A stretch of DNA of 22,574 bases from Hofstenia miamia. Lineage: Eukaryota > Xenacoelomorpha > Acoela. The notes below the pieces were generated by a model. That model was not told the origin of the DNA, did not search any database, and saw nothing but the letters and a program-made list of their open reading frames with translations. The stretch lies in NCBI GenBank assembly GCA_004352715.1, contig SCFE01000080.1:734349-756922 (forward strand). Direction: 5' to 3'. Positions 9,078 to 18,481 of this stretch are shown piece after piece. The stretch's first letter is position 1, and every line of letters begins with the position of its first letter. A program made the position numbers and the translations under genes.

Positions 9078-9139
9078 AAGTTTAACCATTGCAATAACAA
9101 AGAAGTAATACATTCAATATTCTTCCCTATATTCTATAT

Positions 9140-9694
9140 TTACATTTCTTCTAAGATTTCCCTTAAGTTTGTTGCTGCATTACAAGCTGCTTGTGCATAG
9201 TAGACTGGATATTGCGACACTTTCGGCCAATTGTAACCAACATTACTGTTTAAACTTAACTTCTTCAAAGATTTGAAGTAGGCTTGTCGAAATGCTTTAC
9301 AAATTTGAACCTGCTTTCGAATTACTAAGTATGTTCTTTGATATGAAAGTTTTTTATATTCACTTTTTTCATGAAGTGATTTACTTAGGTACTTAAACAT
9401 CATTTCAGATCCTAAACTAAATACAGAATCGAGGCGATTTACAAGATTAAAAGAGTCCGCATCATGCAATATTCGCATTCCAAGTAAGCTATTTGTTTTA
9501 AAAGATGCATGAATTGAAGGGTCTTTTACAAACTTGGAGTAATCTTCAAGAGTACAGCAATCTCCAGGAAATTCCTTAAAACAGCACATTGTTTTGTTGA
9601 ATATTTCATCTTGACAATAAGAGTCTGTATAGCACTCCTTTGAGGAACTTTCATCCAGAAGAAACACAAAATATACTATGAAGTATGCTAACAT
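9140..9694 (-). CDS. Small secreted Cys-rich protein, paralogue B
   Basis: This single-exon ORF of 184 residues starts at the ATG at 9694, whose first residues (MLAYFIVYFVFLL) form a signal peptide. Cys at 21, 27, 37, 38, 46 and 47 give C-x5-C-x9-CC-x7-CC with KEFPGD between the CC pairs. That is the same architecture as the 181-residue protein at 5973, with four extra residues in the second loop, and N33-K-T there is a possible N-glycosylation site. The remaining 135 residues are helix-prone and basic, with two further Cys near the C-terminus, ending LREILEEM (compare IHQVLDQL in the other copy). Overall identity outside the Cys core is low, so the duplication is old. Upstream on its strand lie TATATATA (9726-9733) and an E2F-like TTCCCGCCAA (9723-9714). 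Function unknown; secretion is inferred. No AATAAA was noticed within 100 bases after the stop. Confidence 0.75.
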   Translation of the reverse strand: MLAYFIVYFVFLLDESSSKECYTDSYCQDEIFNKTMCCFKEFPGDCCTLEDYSKFVKDPSIHASFKTNSLLGMRILHDADSFNLVNRLDSVFSLGSEMMFKYLSKSLHEKSEYKKLSYQRTYLVIRKQVQICKAFRQAYFKSLKKLSLNSNVGYNWPKVSQYPVYYAQAACNAATNLREILEEM

Positions 9695-9713
9695 AGAATT
9701 GAATATTGAAAAA

Positions 9714-9880
9714 TTGGCGGGAACCTATATATAGTTTAAATAAGAGGTTACTAAATAATTAGATCCGATTTCTAATGACTTTATTCTCTTGCAAAGACAA
9801 GATTTTATGATTTCATTCATAAATGAATCTGTGACAACAACATCTGTCTTCAATTAGGCGGGAAATGGCTTTTTATAAAC
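9714..9880. promoter_or_regulatory. Candidate bidirectional promoter with two E2F-like sites
   Basis: For the minus-strand gene: TATATATA at 9726-9733 and TTCCCGCCAA at 9723-9714. Between the two divergent ORFs: a consensus TTTCCCGCC on the minus strand (9865-9857). For the plus strand: TATAAA at 9874-9879, 62 bp before the ATG at 9941. Motifs are seen; activity and sharing are inferred. Confidence 0.45.
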
Positions 9881-9940
9881 TGCGGTAAATCCATTTAACG
9901 GCATGTATAGATTTAATTAGTAGTTCTTTTATTCAAATAT

Positions 9941-10204
9941 ATGTCGTTTTTATTATTAATAATTCTTCTCTGGATTTTTGAGAATCTGACTGATCAATTC
10001 ATTGAAAACATACAAACTCAATTTCTTAATGACTTTGTCAGATATTTCAAAGTAGGCTATATTTTGCATGTGAAATACGCAGTCGATTGTTTATCAGCTC
10101 TTTTTGTTAGTTTTCCTAATATTGTATTCTTAAAGATTGAATTTTCTTTAGATTATCAAAAGAGCTTGTTCAAAAATATTCTGACAAAGATTATCTTTCA
10201 ATAA
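9941..10204 (+). CDS. Short ORF with signal-like N-terminus, uncertain
   Basis: The 87-codon ORF opens MSFLLLIILLWIFENLTDQ, a plausible signal peptide or membrane anchor, and has a TATAAA 62 bp upstream plus an E2F-like site shared with the divergent Cys-rich gene. It has only one Cys and lacks the CC motif, so it is not an obvious third paralogue. It could be a first exon, a decayed copy, or a chance frame in AT-rich DNA, where Phe, Leu and Ile codons are over-represented. No known family is recognised. Confidence 0.22.
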   Translation: MSFLLLIILLWIFENLTDQFIENIQTQFLNDFVRYFKVGYILHVKYAVDCLSALFVSFPNIVFLKIEFSLDYQKSLFKNILTKIIFQ

Positions 10205-11869
10205 GATTATCTCAATAACCTATTTCTAGTAAGTTGTCCATACAAGAACCCATTCTTATGCAGCAGATTTTTGTCTGTTATATTGGCTCGATAATTTTTT
10301 AGTGTAATATTTTGTTATAGCTGACGTATTCTTCTGGGATAAATTTTTTAAAATATAAAAATGACGTTACATACACAGAACCATCTACAAGTTAATTAAC
10401 ACCAACAATGTGAAAGGTTCCAGCTTGGTATTGTTTCTGACGTTTAACACTGTGAACGCAAATGTGAATTCACTCTCTATAGTACATAGATTAGAATATG
10501 CATTTATTATCCAATCACAATCCAAGAACCATTTTGTTATTTTTTATGGAGTCGTCTACATTATTGTTTTGAAAAACAAAATAGCTGCAATTCAAAAATA
10601 ACATATGACACTGCAAAACATAGAAAATGAATAACTTCCCAAATTGTCGTAAAATATACCAGCGAAAGTTTTGCACTGTCACGAAAAATTTTTTACATCG
10701 TACTAAATTTGTAAATTCAATGTTTTCTGAGAAATGCTATTTAAATAACAAAAATTTGCAGGTATATTGCTTTAATGAAGATATTCAAGATTATCTAGAT
10801 GACCTATCTTGAACGAAATTGTTATAAATAATTTTTTTTAGCTTTTTGAAAAAGATATTTAATAAGATTATGAATAGTCTAACATCCACAAAATTGCATT
10901 TACTATATTTACAATCCCTTCATAAAAGAGCTCTTGAAATTTGAAAAATAGCAAGCATAGTCGGATAAATAATAGCACAATATTGAGATCAACGGCCAAT
11001 AATGGGCATTCCTTTGCCAAATAAAACAACAAATGCACACTTTTGAAAATATTTAAATTCTATAATTTAGCTATCATATTACAAATCATTTCACATAATA
11101 TATGCATTTTGTTTTTGTTTGTGTCCAATTTTTGAAAAACAACCAATTATCAGTTTTTATAACCTAATAATGTCTAGAAAATGGTTCATTAATGAAATTA
11201 TTGATTAGATCTGCCATCTAACGAACAAATAAAGGTATAATTTTTTAATAATTTATTATTTAGAATCTAAAAACAAATGAAATAAGGTACTATTAAGTAG
11301 TTCATAAGCCATCTAGTATCACAGCTGTTATCATTTTAAACACTATATGATGAATTAAATGGTTTGCACCAAAGTGTTCAGTCTCAATTTCAATCTTTAC
11401 TACATTCTTGAAATTATTTCCTGAAAAATTATAATAATGCATATTAAATGAATTTTGAAAATGCTTTCTTCATTATTATATAAAGATTTCGAAATTCACT
11501 ATTACACAAGACGTTAATATAGAGAAGAACAGCTTTTTAAAAATTGATAAAAATACATTATTTCAAAATTGCATTTATTTTTGATTTTTCAAATGTATAT
11601 TAAATTTGGCAGAATTGCGCACTTATTGATATCACGTAAAATTAAAACATGCTTTCAAATTTCAACTACATAGTTGTATTCAATTTGCTCTATTAGTTTT
11701 CAAACATTTGTTTCAGCTATTTGTCTGCATGTTTGAAATATGTAAAGATATAAAATTGCTTATTGCATACAAAAATCTGCTCCTCATTCAAAAATCTACT
11801 TTTTATCACTAATGGGCCTTTAATGGACCACTATTGATTATGATGAATTACCAGTCAATTGATTTCAAT
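10205..11869. other. Long AT-rich stretch without a supported gene
   Basis: Frames at 10410 (begins with GTG) and 10627-10812 (61 codons from ATG, ending DIQDYLDDLS) have no domain or signal. GGCCAATAATGGGC near 10994 and ATGGGCCTTTAATGGACC near 11812 echo the palindrome-rich repeat at 3161. Nothing else is recognised. Confidence 0.4.
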
Positions 11870-12249
11870 ATATATATATATATATATATATANNNNNNNN
11901 NNNNNNNNNNNNNNNNNNNNNNNNNNNNNNNNNNNNNNNNNNNNNNNNNNNNNNNNNNNNNNNNNNNNNNNNNNNNNNNNNNNNNNNNNNNNNNNNNNNN
12001 NNNNNNNNNNNNNNNNNNNNNNNNNNNNNNNNNNNNNNNNNNNNNNNNNNNNNNNNNNNNNNNNNNNNNNNNNNNNNNNNNNNNNNNNNNNNNNNNNNNN
12101 NNNNNNNNNNNNNNNNNNNNNNNNNNNNNNNNNNNNNNNNNNNNNNNNNNNNNNNNNNNNNNNNNNNNNNNNNNNNNNNNNNNNNNATATATATATATAT
12201 ATATATATACATACGACAGAAATTATATATATATATATATATATATAAA
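11870..12249. repeat. (TA)n microsatellite containing an assembly gap
   Basis: TA units flank the N run (11893-12186) on both sides and continue, with small interruptions, to 12249. The gap is probably an unresolved TA array. Confidence 0.9.
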
Positions 12250-12271
12250 AAATTATATATATGTATAATGT

Positions 12272-12301
12272 CAGTGGCGGCCGGTGCACCTATATGTAGG
12301 G
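12272..12301 (+). mobile_element. Left-end-like hAT terminus
   Basis: CAGTGGCGGCCGGTGCACC is a typical hAT-type end (CAGTGGCGG...). No inverted partner or 8-bp duplication was found in the window, so only one end is supported. Confidence 0.4.
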
Positions 12302-12830
12302 GAAGCAGAATGTCATATAAAATAAATTTTTTCAAAATTTTCATATTTTAAATAAAATCAGTGAGATAACGGGCTTATTCAATTGAACATAATTAACATT
12401 ATGGACCGGTGATTTGCCTTAATTTCTTAATTAGTGTTGCTGATGTCTAACAATTATAGAAATAGCGCTTCTACGTTGTATCTTGCATTCAATTACTATT
12501 ACATCTTGAAAATAACCCTTTTCTGATTTTATGTTTGTTTCAAACCTAAAGAAACACTATTGCAATTCCTATTGTTGAGAAATTTAGTTTACAAAATAAT
12601 GATATGAAGTGATATTCAAGTTAAGCAAACAAATGTGATTGTTTATCTGTAAAATTTTGTGTTTTATTACATTATGCTGAAAAAATTTTTAGATAAGTAA
12701 TGGAACATATGCAGTACAAAATTAAAAGTATAAGCACTCTTTCCAGAAACTATTGGCAAGGTTCAATAAGCAATTGATGTATTTACTTCGTGCAATTATG
12801 TTGAAGATCATATCAGAATTTGAAATGATG
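12302..12830. other. Interior of the putative hAT element, no ORF seen
   Basis: AT-rich sequence with no coding frame or motif. If the CAGTGGCGG end at 12272 is real, this is non-autonomous or eroded interior. Confidence 0.3.
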
Positions 12831-12834
12831 CAGG

Positions 12835-13200
12835 TCTTCCCATGGGGCAGGTCAGGTTGGAGCTTTTATGGGGCAAGGTTTTTTATGAAGTGGGTACCCC
12901 TGGGCTAATGTTGTGCAAAAAAACTAAAATTGATTAAAACTGATCCATAAAATTGACAATTTTAGAGATTTTAAACTAATTTTCTCTATAAACCTTGGAT
13001 TTACTTGGAAATGTAAAATATTTTGCAATGCAGTGTTGGGTTATGACAGTTGTTATGAATAAATAGAAGGGCAATAGAATATCGAAAGCTTTTGAGGCAG
13101 AACTTTTTTGAGCGGGGAGATTGGGGGTGGGACAATATGAGTCAGGGCACATCGTTTCTGGGGCGGGGTGGGGCAGTTCACAAAAATTTACCCCAAACTC
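12835..13200. repeat. G-rich block with quadruplex-capable runs
   Basis: GGGG-AGATT-GGGGG-T-GGG...GGG (13114-13147) and GGGG-C-GGGG-T-GGGG (13160-13173), together with ATGGGGCAGGTCAGG words at 12842, stand out in an AT-rich window. Repeated GGGGCAG words suggest a dispersed repeat rather than a gene. Confidence 0.45.
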
Positions 13201-13465
13201 ACCTTTGGGTCATATTAGAAGTACTTAAGCTCTATAGTTGACTGCAAAAAAAATGAGACTGAACACCTATTTTTTAACGCTTTGTGGAAACGTATTGAGA
13301 CGTTTTAGAGGAAAACTATAAAAATAAAAGACAACGAGAATTTTGTGAACTTTAAAATGATCAAACAAAAAAGTTAATTAATTAAACTGGTACTTCGTAA
13401 TTATTTGAAAACACTTACCAAACAAATTTTTTTGCTTTGCAAAGTTTCTAATTGATTTCTACGGA

Positions 13466-14353
13466 ATGGAAACGTTGGAACAGCTTGAAAACGCCTTTGC
13501 GACATCGCAAATTTCTCGATCAACTTATTTTCGAAAGCTGAAAAGAATTCGACAAGGAGAATCTCTCAAAAGAAGGAAAGAAAGTGGACGCCCTCGAAAA
13601 ATTATTGGAAAATTCATTCAGAAAACAGTCGCAATTGCTCTCAAAAATCCCTATATTTCTGGGAAAAAANNNNNNNNNNNNNNNNNNNNNNNNNNNNNNN
13701 NNNNNNNNNNNNNNNNNNNNNNNNNNNNNNNNNNNNNNNNNNNNNNNNNNNNNNNNNNNNNNNNNNNNNNNNNNNNNNNNNNNNNNNNNNNNNNNNNNNN
13801 NNNNNNNNNNNNNNNNNNNNNNNNNNNNNNNNNNNNNNNNNNNNNNNNNNNNNNNNNNNNNNNNNNNNNNNNNNNNNNNNNNNNNNNNNNNNNNNNNNNN
13901 NNNNNNNNNNNNNNNNNNNNNNNNNNNNNNNNNNNNNNNNNNNNTTCCTATCGTGGGTTTTATTTGAAAATGTTAGACAGTCAAAGATATTGCCCAATTA
14001 TAGCTGAATTTATGCCTTATGCTTATGCTTTATATGATGATGGATGGATACTCCAACAGGACGGAGCAACCCCGCACACGTCAGCAAAGACAAAAAATTG
14101 GTTTTCTGAAAATAATATCCAGTTTTTGCAATGGCCACCAAGTTCTGCTGATCTTTCTCCAATCGAAAACGTGTGGCAGATATTGAAAAATGACGTTGAG
14201 AAGAAAAATCCGAAAAATATATCCGATTTAAAAGAAAAAATCCAAGAAAGTCAACACAATTTGACATCTGAAATGAAGTCCAATTTAATGAAATCAGTTT
14301 CAGTTCGTTTGAATGAAGTTATTTCTACAGGAGGAAAACAAATTAGACTTTGA
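13466..14353 (+). CDS. Tc1-like DD34E transposase (gap inside)
   Basis: This cut-and-paste transposase binds the element's own ends and catalyses excision and insertion at TA. Residues 1-68 hold the DNA-binding half: a helix-turn-helix-like ATSQISRSTYFRKLKRI and a GRPRK hook at about residue 41. About 92 residues are then lost in the gap, including the first catalytic Asp. The C-terminal part reads WILQQDGATPHTS and SSADLSPIENVW: second Asp and Glu are separated by exactly 34 residues, the Tc1 signature. 295 residues is short of the usual ~340; the frame is open upstream of the ATG back to a TGA at 13406, and the gap size may be approximate. No stop or frameshift is visible outside the gap. 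Activity is unknown. Confidence 0.88.
   Translation: METLEQLENAFATSQISRSTYFRKLKRIRQGESLKRRKESGRPRKIIGKFIQKTVAIALKNPYISGKKXXXXXXXXXXXXXXXXXXXXXXXXXXXXXXXXXXXXXXXXXXXXXXXXXXXXXXXXXXXXXXXXXXXXXXXXXXXXXXXXXXXXXXXXXXXXSYRGFYLKMLDSQRYCPIIAEFMPYAYALYDDGWILQQDGATPHTSAKTKNWFSENNIQFLQWPPSSADLSPIENVWQILKNDVEKKNPKNISDLKEKIQESQHNLTSEMKSNLMKSVSVRLNEVISTGGKQIRL
13670..13944. other. Assembly gap inside transposase
   Basis: 275 N within the Tc1 transposase coding region. Confidence 0.99.
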
Positions 14354-14475
14354 TACTTTTTACTTATAGTCCTTTAATGTATCTTTAAAATCTTACCTTT
14401 CTTGAGTTGTTACGTTCAGTAGTTCAAAAGTAATGTGCCTTTTTTCTAGTCTCATTTTTTTTGCAGCCAACTATA

Positions 14476-15397
14476 TTAGAGAATCTGGAAAATTACAAAT
14501 TGAATCAAAATCGTAATAGAAGCATTAAGCTTTTTGAAGCTAAATAATTTGTTTGCCGATTAGTGAAATATTTTTTCCAAGTACTATTGAAGAGAATTCT
14601 ATATGATTTCAACAGTATGCCTGATTAATTTGTTTTCTTCATTATTTTAGATTTTTCATTTTATTCTCTCAAATTTTTTAATTAAAGTGGCATTTAGTTT
14701 TGATTTCTATGTAAAAAAAATCTGATCTTAAAAGTGTAATTTAAATCACTGAAGTCGAATCTACAATATTGTTGAAATGCATATCGTTAAACATCCCGCG
14801 ATAAAGATTTCCGCGGTCATCTAACAATCTATGAATTTTGATTGGTTGAAGATTTTGTCAATTTAATTAGAAAATTGCGATAGAGGGAAGCGATGATAGT
14901 TGCTGCGCGGACCTGTTTCAATTATATTTGAAAAATATTGTTTTTTATCAATGCAAATTATCACAATAAAACAATGAAACTAAATATTATTCGATTAATT
15001 TAAGTAATATGGTATTGATTATTCCAGTCTATAATTTTTATAAGAACCACTGCAAAAGTAATAATTTGCTGAGCTAGAAAAGAAGAGTACTACTATCAAA
15101 CAATTGGACATCGTGGTTTAAGATGTAATAACCAGATCAAAAAATTGGATGATGGCGAAAGGTCATGCCATGGGCTTATTTATTTATTTTGTACCTCATT
15201 AAATAGGATGAAGTCATTGCTTGGCATTTGTAAGTGGCTTTGTGATGGCAAAAAATCCCACTCGCTCCCTTTCATTGGACAAATGTATGGAGACACTTAG
15301 GATACTGACACTTGAAATTACGCAAACATTCCCACTGACTCATTATTGCTTATTCTACACAATACTTTATTATAATACTCGTATTCGCTCGTTTGCT
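14476..15397. other. Non-coding stretch, nothing recognised
   Basis: AT-rich. A forward frame at 15221-15505 starts without ATG and overlaps the Tc1 fragment in a wrong frame. CCCGCG and CCGCGG words near 14797-14813 are isolated CpG sites. Confidence 0.4.
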
Positions 15398-15680
15398 ATG
15401 CCATATAAGCCAGAAGCAATCAACACCTCATTGTGGAGAAGTCCCCAGAAGTTCAAAGCATCAGTGCCATTAGCAAGTTGCTCAATGTCCCTCGAAGCAA
15501 TGTAGGGAAGCTGATCAAGAAGTACAATGAATGTAAGACAGTTGCTGTAGCTCTAAAGAGTGACAGGCTCAAGAAGTTGACAACAATATCCATCCGCTCC
15601 AGCTTGTTAGGATTTCGAAGGCAAATCCGAAGCTGACGTCTTCTGAAGTTCAAAGGGCCATGACGGACGGACAAAATATT
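15398..15680 (+). pseudogene. N-terminal fragment of a second Tc1-type transposase
   Basis: The blocks are MPYKPEAI (from the ATG at 15398), then after a one-base frame change near 15420 HLIVEKSPEVQS, ISAISKLLNVPRSNVGKLIK, YNECKTV and LKKLTT, then after another shift near 15609 RISKANPKLTSSEVQRAM. This is the paired-like helix-turn-helix of Tc1 transposases (SISAISKLL-x-VPRS-x-V motif; NPKLTSSEVQ second domain start). The catalytic part is absent: homology stops near 15680, followed by TA-rich sequence. It is a different subfamily from the element at 13235, whose N-terminal sequence does not match. Dead by truncation and two frameshifts. Confidence 0.8.
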
Positions 15681-15689
15681 ATATATGTA

Positions 15690-16140
15690 TATGTATATTA
15701 GTGCTATTCCTAAAATAGGTTTTTTAGTAAATTTGCAAAAGTTCGGGGTCTCAAATGTAGGGAACTTTTAAAATATGCTTAAAGAATACCAAAGAAAAAT
15801 TTTAACCTAAAAAAATGCATGCCCTCTCTATTTTGGGATTTTGTAGTAATTCTGTGCAGGTCTATTTTATAAACAAAAAATGCCCGATTTATAATGTAAT
15901 GTTGTGAAATTGCACAAATTTACTATTTATTTAAAGTGTATTAGTGCTTGATGCTGACTTTGCTATGTTTTCCATGAGCTAAATAGCCTTCTGAGCTATT
16001 TAATTTTACCTAGAAACCTCAATATACCAACAAGTTCTATGCTCAAATCACATTTTAAGTATTCTCTTTCTTTTGGAAAAAGCACTAGTGTGTTGTAAAG
16101 CTCTAGATAGAGGCTAGTAGTAAAACTTTGACTTAAAACC
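15690..16140. other. Non-coding stretch, nothing recognised
   Basis: No frame, no terminal repeat, no RNA gene recognised. Confidence 0.4.
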
Positions 16141-16146
16141 AATCAG

Positions 16147-16910
16147 CCCATGTAGCCACCACCAGTGGTCCACTGGTGGGCAATGAGTGGCATGGCGGCC
16201 ACCAGTTCCCACCAGTGGACAACTGGTGGGAAAGCAGTGGCAACAGTAGCAATTACAGCAACTCATAGCCACCAGTGGACCACAAGTGACATTTGATTTA
16301 CTCTTAATCATAAATAATATATGAGCTAATGCTTGCAAGTAAAATATTATTCATTATTATGCTTCTTAGATCTCATAAATTTTTAAAATTCATTGTGAAG
16401 AGCTTTTTTGCAATTTTCTGTTTGCAAAAATTATAAGATATGTGTGCAGAATAAAATTTCAAAATAATTTTTTCACGATTATTCGTGGACCTTGAAATTA
16501 ATGTCTACATGAGCACTTAAAATTGGGCAAACGTTATTTTTAATTATTGCAAAAAAATAATCTTTAAAAATTACAATTTCTTTGGAAATTGAAAATTAAA
16601 TCTAAATTGGGCATTTTTGTATGCTTGTTGTTATTGGTTATAATAAAAAAATTCATTATATTTTCCATTGTCAATTTAAATTCAATGTAAATGGTGAGCT
16701 CGCTGGTATTTCCTTCAACCCTTTGTTGGGATTGTGTTAGTTTAAACTCTATCAATATAAACATTTGCTGTTGCTACATTTGAGACACTGCTCGGATGCT
16801 TAAATCATATTTTTGCCAACAGTGGCCCACCAATTAGCCACGGGCGGCCAAATCCACCGGTGGCCCACTGCTTCTGTCACTGGTGGTCCACCAGTGGTTG
16901 CCTATGTGGG
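16147..16910. mobile_element. Inverted-repeat element rich in CCASTGG palindromes
   Basis: The left end (CCCATGTAGCCACCACCAG..., 16147-16290) and right end (...GGTTGCCTATGTGGG, about 16814-16910) are imperfect mirror images. Both are packed with palindromes such as CCACTGGTGG, CCACCAGTGG and CCACCGGTGG. The 500-bp centre is AT-rich and non-coding. Length 764 bp and lack of ORF fit a non-autonomous DNA element; no target duplication was identified, so the superfamily is open. Confidence 0.6.
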
Positions 16911-17845
16911 AGAGAGCTAATTATTGACGATTAATCACAAAACTTGCTGAAGATAAGGCAATTATAGCACTAAGAGTAACAGAAAAATCAATCTTTACAT
17001 TGAAGCTTAGTTTTTTCAAATTGCAAAGTTTATCTGGCAAATTTATATGTCAGGTATCCAATTCTCCCAGACAGTTGAATCCAATGAAGATCATTTATGA
17101 AATCCATGTGTATATTTTGCATAAGATGATTTTTAGTGTCTTTATAATATCTTATTATCAATTGCTCTTGATAATGGAAGGAAAGCAATATGCTCCATTA
17201 GAGTTAAAAATCCCCCAACAATAATCACAATGCAGTTCATTTTAGCTTCTTGCCCACTAAGCCATAAATCTAACAATAATATGTGTGATTGTAGAAAGTT
17301 TTGCAACTAATTTAATAGCCTTACAACAATTAGACCTAATTTGTGATTTCGTGATTTTATCGTAGGTGCAGTCTTAAAATATTTTCAGTGGGTTATATAT
17401 ATGCATATTATTATGCTAGTGTTATTTTTATTAAAGTACTTTTCATTATGGGTAGCGGAAAATTTCAAAAATAAGGGTTTTATATTATGAAAACCATTAA
17501 AAACTTATTTATTTCAATATTCACATAAAGCTTAGAGAGTTTTTGCAAATGGGGATATAATGTGTGGGTAGATAGTTGTGGGAGAGGAGAGCAAACAGCC
17601 ATCCTCAATGTTTAGCTAACAAATAAGAATATTAAAGTAACTTACTAATCAAACTCTATTTTTTCGTAACAATAACAGACGCATTTTATACTGCTTATTT
17701 AACCTTCGTATGTAAAACTTAAATGAAGTAAGGGCATGACGTAATTTAATAAATCGTTAAAAATTGTATTACGAAAATTATTTTTATACCATTTGTCCAC
17801 CATCCCACACTAAAGTTTGAAAAAATATACTTTCGAATTCCTCTA
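16911..17845. other. Non-coding stretch
   Basis: A 74-codon forward frame at 17000-17224 has no domain, and nearby DNA has no splice or promoter context that would support it. Otherwise AT-rich with nothing recognised. Confidence 0.35.
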
Positions 17846-17847
17846 AT

Positions 17848-17866
17848 GTATATATATATATATATA
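17848..17866. repeat. (TA)n tract flanking a mariner remnant
   Basis: TA units immediately left of the inverted repeat at 17871. Confidence 0.9.
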
Positions 17867-17870
17867 CTAA

Positions 17871-18447
17871 CAAAAGTAACCAGACGCTTGCAAAATGAAA
17901 GCAAGAACTGTAGTTACGTAGCTAAGCATCAATGGATGGAAATTTAACTGTGATGGTTCGCCTTGCTGCAACAGCGATGTTATATGTTTAATCGATTTGG
18001 GGTTCAGATTTTTCATTCAAATTTTTTAAATCGTCATTCCTATTGATCGTTACTAAAGGATGATGATCAGAGACTGACTTGAGTGATAAAGGCTTACTTA
18101 CTAAAGATAAAAGTTTATGGTAGAAACCCACACACTATGGACGATCTGAAGAATGCTATTACCAATAAAATTCGTGCTATAGCATTAGATTTGGTGAACA
18201 AGGTGTGCCAGTCTGTTCGTGACTGGATTTGCAAATGTATTGAACATGAGGGTCATCATTTTGAACATTCTCTATTAACACTTTCTTCTTTTATGATTAA
18301 TCTTTTTGGACATTATAACCTCAGTAAGTTGTGTTAGATTCGCTACACTGTATATTTTACTATGAATGATTCGTTTTTTTATTCCTACTCTTATGAATAA
18401 AGTTAGATTTCTCGTAAAATGAAGCGTCTGGTTACTTTTGGTACAAC

Positions 18448-18452
<5 letters not shown>
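17871..18452. mobile_element. Mariner/IS630-like deletion derivative
   Basis: CAAAAGTAACCAGACGCTT at 17871-17889 is repeated perfectly in inverse at 18422-18440. The right end continues outward GTACAACCTGTA; the left end seems to have lost about 6 bases there. TA microsatellite abuts both ends. At about 0.58 kb it is half the length of an autonomous copy and keeps only the transposase C-terminus. Confidence 0.8.
18083..18337 (+). pseudogene. C-terminal remnant of a mariner-like transposase
   Basis: The open stretch (begins at GTG after a TGA, so no true start) reads AYLLKIKVYGRNPHTMDDLK, then IRAIALDLVNKVCQSVRDWI, CIEHEGHHFEH. This is the tail of IS630/mariner-type transposases: (Y)LK-x-KVY-x-N-P-x-T-(x)2-DLK followed by a helix and a CI-x-x-x-G-x-H-x-E ending. 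All DDE residues lie upstream and are missing. The sequence between the left inverted repeat and 18080 does not encode the rest, consistent with internal deletion. Confidence 0.75.

Positions 18453-18481
<29 letters not shown>

Larger units (their letters stand above)
13235..14473 (+). mobile_element. Tc1/mariner-family transposon, structurally complete
   Basis: The 26-bp terminal inverted repeats at 13235-13260 and 14448-14473 (start TAGTTGRCTGC, then eight A, end TGAGACT) differ at one base. TA lies outside each end (13233-13234 and 14474-14475), the usual duplicated target. The 1239-bp length and the central transposase fit the superfamily. The near-perfect ends and a visible coding region without stops suggest fairly recent movement, but a 275-base gap hides the middle. 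Confidence 0.9.

Noticed and set aside
10410-10601. 63-codon frame that looks like a signal peptide followed by Ser/Asn
   Set aside because: It begins with GTG; the nearby ATG at 10408 is followed at once by TGA, so it has no eukaryotic start.
10627-10812. 61-codon ATG frame ending DIQDYLDDLS, similar in feel to the Cys-rich proteins' C-terminus
   Set aside because: Only a vague resemblance, no CC motif or signal peptide; likely chance.
11834-12344. Several long reading frames of 129-159 codons on both strands
   Set aside because: They consist of translated TA repeat (alternating Tyr-Ile) and unresolved bases, not genes.
13584-14267. Other frames inside the Tc1 element
   Set aside because: Shadows of the transposase frame and of the gap.
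16114-16338. 74-codon reverse frame rich in Cys, His and Trp
   Set aside because: It is the CCASTGG palindrome repeat read as protein, not a zinc finger.
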